Assembly: GCA_017964755.1 (NCBI GenBank)
Contig: JAGCRI010000090.1
Coordinates: 1-6,017 of the forward strand
DNA length: 6,017 nucleotides
Direction of reading: 5' to 3'
From: Bacteroidales bacterium
Lineage (GTDB): Bacteria; Bacteroidota; Bacteroidia; Bacteroidales; WCHB1-69
The translations under genes and the position numbers were made by a program. Numbering within the stretch: position 1 is the first letter of the stretch; each line of letters opens with the position of its first letter. This document shows positions 1 through 4,990 of the stretch, one piece after another. The notes beneath the pieces were generated by a model. That model ran no database searches, had not been told where the DNA came from, and saw only the letters and a list, made by a program, of their open reading frames with translations.

Positions 1-279
1 AGCGCGGGCACAGTCAAGGTACGTATTATAAACAATAAACATTTCCGAAAGGTCATACTCGCCCTTGCCCATACGAAGCAGTTCCGCTTCAATGAAACCA
101 AGTCCGGAATAACACCAGCAGGTGCCTGCGCGGTGCTGGTCTTTGACAGATGTGACAGGAAGTTCCTTCACCACTGTAAACACATACCCTTCATCTTTTT
201 TGGCTGTATCGGTCTGCGCAAAAACTGAAGCGCTCCCCAGCAACAAAATTGCTAAAAATAAAGCAGTGATTCTTTTCAT
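1..279 (-). CDS. pepC: PepC-like C1-family cysteine peptidase (bleomycin hydrolase type), 3' part outside window
   Basis: The minus-strand frame is open from the ATG at 277-279 to the window edge and gives the first 93 residues. Residues 1-21 form a signal peptide (MKR, then a hydrophobic run ending SASVFA, cleavage likely before Q22), so the enzyme should be exported to the periplasm or beyond. The papain-family active-site segment follows as DQHRAGTCWCYS: Q48 fits the oxyanion-hole glutamine and C54 the nucleophile, six residues apart as in papain. The next stretch, FIEAELLRMGKGEYDLSEMF, is typical of Bacteroidetes aminopeptidase C/bleomycin hydrolase proteins. The family normally has about 400 residues or more, so most of the protein, including the catalytic His and Asn, is not seen. 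The start has no Shine-Dalgarno sequence but an A/T-rich leader, and lies 36 bases after the lgt stop, which suggests cotranscription. Family assignment is firm; exact substrate is unknown. Confidence 0.85.
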   Translation of the reverse strand, partial: MKRITALFLAILLLGSASVFAQTDTAKKDEGYVFTVVKELPVTSVKDQHRAGTCWCYSGLGFIEAELLRMGKGEYDLSEMFIVYNTYLDCARA

Positions 280-315
280 AAAAAAATTATTTTGTGTTAA
301 TAAATATTGGAGTTC

Positions 316-1176
316 CTATTTTTTCGTATCTTCTTTTGGTTCAACATATTGCGGAATAAACTTCTTCTTGAAAGCGTATATAAGCAAGACCACCCCTATC
401 AGGACAAAAGGAATGCTCAAAAGCTGCCCTATATCAAGCAACATGGAATTCTCCTTTGCCACTTGCACTTCTTTGAAAAATTCTATAATAAAGCGTGCCG
501 TAAAAATCACCGTAAGCAGCATACCTGTCGGCAAGCCGGCATAAACGCGGCCTTTTGCAAATTTGAAATAATATATCACAAAAGCAATATAAAGAAGAAG
601 ATACACAAATGCCTCATAAAGTTGAGCCGGATGGCGGAACGTTCCCGCAATGCCGTATCCGCCCAAAGTAAAATCGAAAGCCCATGGCATGGTTGTTATA
701 CTCCCTACAATCTCGTGGTTCATAAGGTTTCCACAACGCACAAACGCCGCAGCAATTGGGATTGAAAGAGCAAAACGGTCTAACAGCCACAACATGTTCA
801 TTTTGTATTTCCGTGAAGCATAAACCAAGTAAGAGATTATTGCAATGACGGCACCATGACTTGCAAGTCCTTGATAACCAACAAATTTTCCATTATGAAA
901 CGGCAGAATAATTTCCAATGGTGCTATAACAAACTGTTCAGGCTCATAAAACAAAAAGTGTCCGAGACGCAGCCCCACAATAGTCCAAACCACCGTCCAA
1001 ATTGACAATCGGTCGAGCAGCTGCTGGGAAATATTCTCCACTTTAAAAATCTTCTGCAAAGTAAGATATGCCAAAAAGAACCCTGTCGCGAGCATAATAC
1101 CATACCAACGGACTTCTAAATCACCAAGAGAAAATGCCACCGGATTAACGGTCCAAGTTACAGTTTCAAGAATCAT
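316..1176 (-). CDS. lgt: Prolipoprotein diacylglyceryl transferase
   Basis: Inner-membrane enzyme that moves diacylglycerol from phosphatidylglycerol to the lipobox cysteine of preprolipoproteins, the first step of lipoprotein maturation. The 286-residue length is normal and several hydrophobic segments agree with the seven-helix Lgt fold. Family signatures are all present: RWYG at 23-26 (Y25), SHGAV around H107, RCGNLMNHE at 147-155 (R147 and N150), RHPAQLYE at 181-188, and ARFIIEFF with R228 and E232. These match E. coli Lgt residues Y26, H103, R143, N146, R239 and E243. The lysine-rich tail (KKK at 270-272, KEDTKK at the end) should lie in the cytoplasm. The ATG at 1174-1176 is chosen because residues 1-25 match the usual Lgt amino end and a TAnnTTTG box lies 35 bases upstream; no Shine-Dalgarno sequence is seen. 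The pepC-like gene follows directly. Confidence 0.96.
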   Translation of the reverse strand: MILETVTWTVNPVAFSLGDLEVRWYGIMLATGFFLAYLTLQKIFKVENISQQLLDRLSIWTVVWTIVGLRLGHFLFYEPEQFVIAPLEIILPFHNGKFVGYQGLASHGAVIAIISYLVYASRKYKMNMLWLLDRFALSIPIAAAFVRCGNLMNHEIVGSITTMPWAFDFTLGGYGIAGTFRHPAQLYEAFVYLLLYIAFVIYYFKFAKGRVYAGLPTGMLLTVIFTARFIIEFFKEVQVAKENSMLLDIGQLLSIPFVLIGVVLLIYAFKKKFIPQYVEPKEDTKK

Positions 1177-1211
1177 ACCAACACGTTATGTTAAATCATA
1201 TTTTTGAAGCA

Positions 1212-1219
1212 CAAAAATA
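1212..1219 (-). promoter_or_regulatory. Predicted -7 box of the lgt promoter
   Basis: Read on the minus strand this is TATTTTTG, an exact fit to the Bacteroidetes sigma-ABfr -7 consensus TAnnTTTG. It lies 35 bases before the lgt ATG, giving a leader of roughly 25-30 bases. Only a weak -33 candidate (TTTC) lies 16 bases further upstream. The box points away from the promoter box in the first 43-base repeat, so the intergenic region is built as a divergent promoter pair. Confidence 0.5.
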
Positions 1220-1240
1220 CATATAATTTTGATATGAAAT

Positions 1241-1283
1241 ATTATCTTTGCACATTAATAAGATGAATGAAAAATGGCAGGAA
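1241..1283 (+). repeat. 43-base perfect direct repeat, copy 1 (displaced copy of recQ promoter and start)
   Basis: These 43 bases are identical to 2979-3021, by base-by-base comparison. The repeat begins with ATTATCTTTGCA (including a TAnnTTTG box at 1243-1250) and ends GGCAGGAA, so it contains the recQ -7 region, leader, ATG and next two codons. Identity stops sharply on both sides: upstream sequences differ, and after GGAA copy 1 goes to ATGCC while recQ goes to GCGAC. The ATG at 1274-1276, equivalent to the recQ start, opens a 27-codon frame ending at TAG 1355-1357, and the out-of-frame ATG at 1263 opens 14 codons ending at 1307. Neither looks like a known protein. Confidence 0.9.
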
Positions 1284-1356
1284 ATGCCAGGGCCTATACA
1301 GCCATGAAAGGCAGCTGTCGGGGACGCAATATTTTACGATGTGATTCATTTTATTA

Positions 1357-1440
1357 GCCAGCAGCCCGTTAGGACTGCTCGGCTCGGTGGCCATGAACAA
1401 ATGCGGAGACCACTATTGCGCAGGCTGTAGGCCTGCGGGG
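1357..1440 (+). repeat. REP-like imperfect repeat, copy A (left of rpn)
   Basis: It starts with GCCAGCAGCCCGTTAGG (1357-1373), identical to 2646-2662, and continues with partial similarity (CTCGGCTCGGT against CGCGGCGCGGT) to a second shared block CGCAGGCTG (1419-1427 against 2705-2713) at almost the same distance (62 and 59 bases). Two hairpins can form: 1360-1379 (8-base stem with one mismatch, loop GTTA) and 1419-1437, where CGCAGGC pairs perfectly with GCCTGCG around a 5-base loop. The rest of the gene-free stretch from 1441 to 1617 is very A/T-rich and holds only the rpn promoter candidate. GC-rich paired hairpins in A/T-rich DNA are typical of dispersed extragenic repeats. Confidence 0.55.
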
Positions 1441-1564
1441 AATCATAATTGTATGTTGATTGATTATCAATACATTATGTTGGATTTATCTATAAACCGT
1501 CTTGTATTTATAAAAATATTGTAAATTATTTTCTTAAATATTAATTTTATATTAAAAATTATAT

Positions 1565-1572
1565 TATCTTTG
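1565..1572 (+). promoter_or_regulatory. Predicted -7 box of the rpn promoter
   Basis: TATCTTTG fits TAnnTTTG and lies 45 bases before the rpn ATG. The surrounding ATTATCTTTGCA (1563-1574) is the same 12 bases found at the recQ box and in repeat copy 1. A T-rich run at 1545-1548 is the only -33 candidate, so the upstream element is weak. Transcription would begin around 1578-1580, giving a leader of about 40 A/T-rich bases. Confidence 0.5.
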
Positions 1573-1617
1573 CAGCAAATTTGATGAGTCAATTTATAAC
1601 TAACTAATACTACAAAT

Positions 1618-2519
1618 ATGATAGCAAAAAACAAATCACAAAACATCAATCTGCTGACGGACTTCGGGTTCAAACGCTTCTTCGGGACAGAACAATACAA
1701 GAAGAATCTAATCCACTTCCTCAACGCATTCCTAGGACAATACATCGGACCTGTCAAAGACATCAGGTATTTGCCTACGGAGCAACTCGGCCTGCATGAA
1801 AGCGAGAAACGCCTTGTATTTGACGTCTTCTGCGAAAGAAATGAGGATGAAAAATCATTGTGGAGATGCAGAAGGCTGACCAAGAGTTCCTCAAAAGCAG
1901 AATTGTCGCATACTCATCACGAATTATCAGCAGCGCGCTTGAAAGCGGCGACCTTGAGTACCGATACCCCAAAGTCATTTCTATAATCCTCGCCAATTTC
2001 AAGATATTGGAGCTGAAAAACAGCGACAAGTTCATCCAGCATGTGATGCTAAAAGACGACGACAATAACATTTTTTTGGACAAGATGTCATTTCTTTTGA
2101 TAGATTTGAGTAAATTTGCCGGGCGAAAGGAGTTCGTGCAGTATGCCGATGACAAGGAGAAATGGTGCTACGCGATAAAGAACATGTGGCAGATGAAGGA
2201 GACGGACATACCGAAGAGATACGGGATATTCCACGAACTGTTTGAGGAGTGTAACATTTCAAAACTGAACGCCATGGAAAAACAGGACTACGAGAAGAGC
2301 GTGCTGGAGTATGAAGACGTGAAGGATGCGATGAAATACCACCGCAAATTGGGGATTGATGAAGGCTTTGAGAAAGGTATGAGGAAAGGAATTGAAAAAG
2401 GCAGACAAGAAAATCTTCGCCAAATGGTTATGGGGATGCTGAAAAAAGGCATTGACATCCCTACAATAGCGGAAATTTCCGGAATGAGCGAAGAAGAAAT
2501 TGCGGCGTTGCAACCTTGA
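1618..2519 (+). pseudogene. Rpn family recombination-promoting nuclease / PDDEXK_2 putative transposase, frameshifted
   Basis: Two overlapping frames make one protein of about 300 residues. The first (from ATG 1618) carries the family start NLLTDFGFKRFFGTEQ, then YLPTEQLGL and LVFDVFCERNEDEK. The second (readable from GTG 1860) continues VEMQKADQEFLKSR and runs to TGA 2517-2519. Homologs usually read EKFIVEMQK across this junction; here one base is missing near 1852-1856, so the first frame goes out of phase after K79 and stops at 1984-1986 as a 122-residue product. In the PD-(D/E)XK fold the break falls between the acidic residue D69 and the ExQ motif (E83, Q85 in the restored protein), so neither half keeps the active site. 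The tail has a glycine-rich charged helix (DEGFEKGMRKGIEKGR) and the usual helix-turn-helix-like end (IDIPTIAEISGMSEEEIAAL). Slippage by -1 on AAAAA would read DEKIIVEMQ and restore it, but five A's followed by T is a poor slip site. A sequencing error is also possible. Confidence 0.85.
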
Positions 2520-2581
2520 TTGGACACATATCGCGGCATTTGTTGCGAATAGATTGTTTTCCCGCAAATTGCTTCCTACAG

Positions 2582-2609
2582 AGCCCTGCACACCTACGGC
2601 GTGCGGGCT
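2582..2609. repeat. GC-rich hairpin downstream of rpn
   Basis: AGCCC (2582-2586), one bulged T, then GCAC (2588-2591) pair with GTGC (2601-2604) and GGGCT (2605-2609). Two more G-C pairs inside, beyond one mismatch, leave a loop of only three bases (TAC). It lies 62 bases after the rpn stop. It is followed by TAATAAATTTG rather than a run of T, so a rho-independent terminator for rpn is possible but not convincing. Its composition resembles the nearby REP-like repeats. The rest of 2520-2645 shows no gene. Confidence 0.45.
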
Positions 2610-2645
2610 AATAAATTTGCCCCCCTGGATAATATTGCAGAAGCC

Positions 2646-2716
2646 GCCAGCAGCCCGTTAGGGTTGCGCGGCGCGGTAGGAATGGAATATCACCATGGGA
2701 TTATCGCAGGCTGGAG
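2646..2716 (+). repeat. REP-like imperfect repeat, copy B (right of rpn)
   Basis: The same orientation as copy A at 1357-1440. It shares 17 identical bases (2646-2662), a diverged GCGCGGCGCGGT block and the CGCAGGCTG block (2705-2713). The first hairpin is kept: GCAGCCC pairs with GGGTTGC around GTTA, with one G-T pair. The second stem, perfect in copy A, has decayed here because GAGGTGTG replaces TAGGCCTGCG. The right part overlaps the last codons of the KilA-N-type remnant on the other strand, whose terminal residues (HLQPAIIPW) are therefore probably repeat-derived. The two copies bracket rpn. Confidence 0.55.
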
Positions 2717-2971
2717 GTGTGTAATGTCAAGCGAGGCAAGCGTCTGCAATTGTTTGACGGCCATCTGGCGTAATGCTTGAAGGCGTTCCTGCTGCGGACA
2801 TTTCTGATCAATAAGCAGTGCGTTATATGATTCCATATTAGCCAAAACAAGCAGCTGTTGCAAGGTGGCATAGTCACGGATATTGCCTGTACGTTTGGGA
2901 TTCTGCGCCCGCCATTGTGCCGCTGTCATTCCGAAAAAATATAATGATTTTTTAATTCCACATTCAAACAA
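2690..2971 (-). pseudogene. C-terminal remnant of a KilA-N domain-type protein
   Basis: The minus-strand frame is open from the stop codon at 2993-2995 down to TGA at 2690-2692 and has no ATG at its beginning; the first possible start is TTG 2969-2971. The translated 93 residues include FFGMTAAQWRAQNP, GNIRDYATLQQLLVLANMES, and YNALLIDQKCPQQERLQAL. I recognise this as the conserved carboxyl-terminal region of Bacteroidetes KilA-N domain proteins (usual form FGMTAKEWR...GNIRDYA...QL..L.NLE..NA..I..G..Q.ERL). The DNA-binding KilA-N domain that should precede it is missing. The frame enters the 43-base repeat a few codons upstream, so the gene appears cut at the edge of the segment. The internal ATG at GMTAA could give a shorter peptide of about 79 residues, but no promoter is evident. 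I treat it as non-functional; assignment is by remembered motif pattern, not a search. Confidence 0.6.
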
Positions 2972-2978
2972 AATAAAA

Positions 2979-3021
2979 ATTATCTTTGCACATTAATAAG
3001 ATGAATGAAAAATGGCAGGAA
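2979..3021 (+). repeat. 43-base perfect direct repeat, copy 2 (recQ promoter and start)
   Basis: Identical to 1241-1283. This copy contains the -7 box, leader, start codon and first codons of the intact recQ. It includes an earlier ATG at 3001 in another frame, which opens 20 codons and stops at TGA 3061-3063, overlapping the recQ start. Upstream of 2979 the sequence is unrelated to that upstream of copy 1. Confidence 0.9.
2981..2988 (+). promoter_or_regulatory. Predicted -7 box of the recQ promoter
   Basis: TATCTTTG matches TAnnTTTG exactly and lies 23 bases before the recQ ATG, so the leader should be short, about 15-18 bases. No good TTTG -33 element is seen at the expected distance upstream. 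If the segment between the 43-base repeats is an insertion, this box came with the duplicated bases while the original upstream element was separated from it, which may have changed recQ expression. Confidence 0.5.
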
Positions 3022-4904
3022 GCGACACTAACACCAACTCACAAAAGGCGCATCGGATTCTGAAAGAATATTGGGGCTACGACAAGTTCAGGCCATTGCA
3101 GGAAGATATTATCCTATCTGTATTGGAGGGGCGCGACACGCTTGCGCTGCTTCCGACCGGCGGCGGCAAATCAATCTGCTTCCAAGTGCCCGCTCTCGCC
3201 ATGGAGGGGCTTTGCGTCGTCATCTCGCCGCTCATCGCACTCATGAAAGACCAAGTTGAGAATCTGAAGAAACGCGGCATTAAGGCAGAAGCGATTTATA
3301 GTGGCAAATCAGCGCACGAGATCGACCTCATTGTGAACAACGCCGCATTCGACAAAGATTTCAAGTTCCTGTATGTCTCTCCAGAACGTCTGAAGACAGA
3401 TTCTTTCCGTCTGAATATCAGCAAGATGAGAGTGTCGATGTTTGCCATTGACGAGGCACACTGCATATCGCAATGGGGCTACGACTTCCGCCCTCCGTAC
3501 CTCGAAATTGCCGAAATCAGAAAATATTTTCCCGAAGCGCCTGTTCTTGCCCTCACCGCAACCGCAACGCCCGAAGTCGTAAAAGACATACAACTGAAAT
3601 TAGCTTTCAAGAAAGAGAACGTCTTCCAAAAGAGTTTCCGCCGCGAAAATCTCACCTATTATGTTGTAAAAGAGACAGATAAAAACCAAAGGATGCTGCG
3701 GATAATGAACAAATACCAAGGGACGGGGGTGGTGTATGTCCGCAACAGAAGGAAGACGAAAGAGGTGGCGGAGTTCTTACGGAAACAAAGCATTTCAGCC
3801 GATTATTACCACGCCGGACTTGACGGCGAGACCCGCGACCGCAAGCAGGAGGCGTGGATGCGCGGCGAAACGCGCGTCATTGTTTCAACCAACGCCTTCG
3901 GCATGGGCATTGACAAACCTGACGTCAGATTCGTCATCCACATTGACATACCCGACACGTTGGAGGCCTATTTTCAGGAGGCGGGGCGCGGCGGCCGTGA
4001 CGAGAAACCCGCTGTCGCAATTATGCTCTACGACAACAACGACCTGCGCGAGCTGAAGCGCAATTTCACGATGTCGTTCCCGCCTATTGAAGTGATAAAA
4101 AAGGTTTACCTCACCCTCTGCACACATTTCAATATCTCAATGCACGCAGGCAAAGGCTACAGCCACATCTTCGACCTTGAATTTTTTACAAAAACAAACG
4201 GACTTAACATAACCCAGACTTACAATTCGATACGGTTTCTCGAAAAAATGGGGCTTGTCATGCTGCTTGAAGACGAAACACGCTTTTCGGTCGTCAAAGT
4301 GCTGATGAACCATTTTGAGCATTTTGAAAAGACCCAGCCGCGCCTCAGCGAGTTTTTGAAAACCATATTGCGCTCATACTCAGGACTTTTTGTTAATTAT
4401 GTAAAGATAAATGAAGAAGAAATTGCCAGAAGGACAGATTTAGATGAAGAAAAGACGATTGAAAATTTGAAAGAACTTCACAAACAGAAAGTTATATCAT
4501 ACAGGCCGAAGACTTCAAAGCCGATGATAATATTTTTGGAAGACCGAATTGAAGAAGATTACATCTACTTTGACCCTGCAATTTACGCGCGGCGGAAAGA
4601 AGTTGCCGAAAACCGGTTGAAAAGCGTTATTGAATATGTCACGGGCGAAGATATCTGCCGAAGCCGGAAGTTGCTGCAATACTTCGGCGAGATGGAAAGC
4701 CCCGCCTGCGGCAGTTGTGACGTCTGCCTCAAAAAATCGCGCTCCAGAATTCCATCATCAGAATTTGAAAAAATTGCAGCGGAAATAGAAGAATACACCA
4801 AAGGCAAAAATGTGAATATCAAGGAGATATTATATCATTTTTCGCCTAAGTACGATGAGGAGAAGATTGTTGAGGTTGTGAGGTGGTTAGGAGATAGGAG
4901 TTAG
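3012..4904 (+). CDS. recQ: RecQ family ATP-dependent DNA helicase
   Basis: A 3'-to-5' superfamily 2 helicase acting in recombination and repair of stalled forks. All helicase motifs are seen: motif 0 FRPLQ (26-30, Q30), Walker A PTGGGKS (48-54, K53), ISPLIALMKDQ (71-81), DEAH (147-150) followed by the RecQ aromatic-rich loop CISQWGYDFRP, LTATAT (181-186), YYHAGL (265-270), and STNAFGMGIDKPDVR and QEAGRGGRD (322-330, arginine finger region R326/R329). Residues about 355-530 form winged-helix-like segments. Four zinc-binding cysteines follow late: C549, C566, C569 and C572 (YFGE...ACGSCDVC). The order helicase, long middle region, zinc motif, short tail without HRDC is that of the roughly 630-residue Bacteroidetes RecQ type; E. 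coli RecQ has its zinc cysteines about 170 residues earlier. The ATG at 3012 is the only in-frame start before SQKAHRILKEYWGY. The stop codon lies inside a heptamer repeat. This may be one of two recQ paralogs in the genome. Confidence 0.95.
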   Translation: MAGSDTNTNSQKAHRILKEYWGYDKFRPLQEDIILSVLEGRDTLALLPTGGGKSICFQVPALAMEGLCVVISPLIALMKDQVENLKKRGIKAEAIYSGKSAHEIDLIVNNAAFDKDFKFLYVSPERLKTDSFRLNISKMRVSMFAIDEAHCISQWGYDFRPPYLEIAEIRKYFPEAPVLALTATATPEVVKDIQLKLAFKKENVFQKSFRRENLTYYVVKETDKNQRMLRIMNKYQGTGVVYVRNRRKTKEVAEFLRKQSISADYYHAGLDGETRDRKQEAWMRGETRVIVSTNAFGMGIDKPDVRFVIHIDIPDTLEAYFQEAGRGGRDEKPAVAIMLYDNNDLRELKRNFTMSFPPIEVIKKVYLTLCTHFNISMHAGKGYSHIFDLEFFTKTNGLNITQTYNSIRFLEKMGLVMLLEDETRFSVVKVLMNHFEHFEKTQPRLSEFLKTILRSYSGLFVNYVKINEEEIARRTDLDEEKTIENLKELHKQKVISYRPKTSKPMIIFLEDRIEEDYIYFDPAIYARRKEVAENRLKSVIEYVTGEDICRSRKLLQYFGEMESPACGSCDVCLKKSRSRIPSSEFEKIAAEIEEYTKGKNVNIKEILYHFSPKYDEEKIVEVVRWLGDRS

Positions 4905-4942
4905 GAGATAGGAGTTAGGAGTTAGAAGTTAGAAGTTAGAAG
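4887..4942 (+). repeat. Heptanucleotide tandem repeat, eight units
   Basis: Eight consecutive 7-base units of the form (T/A)TAG(G/A)AG: the first five are TTAGGAG or ATAGGAG in strict alternation up to the fourth, then TTAGGAG, and the last three are TTAGAAG. The array covers the last codons and stop codon of recQ (TAG 4902-4904) and continues into the intergenic region. Seven is not a multiple of three, but TAG recurs in every frame within 21 bases, so a change of copy number would alter only the last few residues of RecQ. Confidence 0.9.
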
Positions 4943-4952
4943 ATGTTTTTGT

Positions 4953-4990
4953 AGAGCCGTGTCATGACACGGCTCTTATCGTTTGTTTTT
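4953..4990 (+). terminator. Rho-independent-type terminator after recQ, possibly bidirectional
   Basis: Bases 4953-4976 are a perfect 24-base palindrome: AGAGCCGTGT pairs with ACACGGCTCT around CATG (10-base stem, 4-base loop). On the plus strand it is followed by TATCGTTTGTTTTT, a T-rich tail, 48 bases after the recQ stop. On the minus strand, 12 bases after the preA stop, the same hairpin is followed by an A-rich tail, so termination of preA here would be less classical. Position between convergent genes supports shared use. Confidence 0.7.

Larger units (their letters stand above)
1284..2978. mobile_element. Putative inserted accessory segment between the 43-base repeats
   Basis: This stretch lies between the two perfect 43-base repeats and separates lgt from recQ. 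It contains only accessory material: a broken rpn gene, REP-like repeats on both sides of it, a hairpin, and a truncated KilA-N-type tail. The housekeeping genes lgt and recQ both lie intact outside it. That pattern suggests an insertion at the recQ 5' end, with the 43-base copies as attachment-site-like ends or as a duplication from illegitimate recombination. No integrase, transposase or terminal inverted repeats were found, so the mechanism is inference. A 43-base target duplication would be long for an ordinary insertion sequence. It could also be a remnant of a larger element. Confidence 0.4.

Noticed and set aside
122..765. Plus-strand open frames at 122-544 and 307-765
   Set aside because: They lie opposite pepC and lgt, show no family motifs, and the minus-strand frames there carry full signatures.
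1357..1440. Riboswitch or structured non-coding RNA in front of rpn
   Set aside because: It lies upstream of the rpn promoter box, and a similar copy occurs after rpn, so a dispersed repeat explains it better.
1849..1858. Programmed -1 frameshift as the normal way to make full-length Rpn
   Set aside because: Known insertion-sequence slip sites need a longer A run such as A6G; here there are five A's then T and no clear downstream stem was found. Kept only as an alternative.
1467..1883. Minus-strand frame of 138 codons opposite rpn, entering the A/T-rich spacer
   Set aside because: Low-complexity translation, no motif, and antisense to the clear rpn amino end; the same applies to 1775-2155, 2032-2262, 2259-2591 and 2288-2539.
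1241..3021. Classical insertion sequence with target-site duplication
   Set aside because: No transposase with DDE or Y1 motifs, no terminal inverted repeats just inside the repeats, and 43 bases is far longer than usual target duplications.
3736..4056. Plus-strand frame of 106 codons inside recQ, and minus-strand frames at 3309-3593 and 3885-4127
   Set aside because: Shadows of the recQ frame, with arginine- and serine-rich or mixed translations and no conservation signal.
4887..4942. CRISPR array
   Set aside because: Units are only seven bases and contiguous with no spacers; no cas genes. No CRISPR, tRNA or rRNA was found anywhere in the window.
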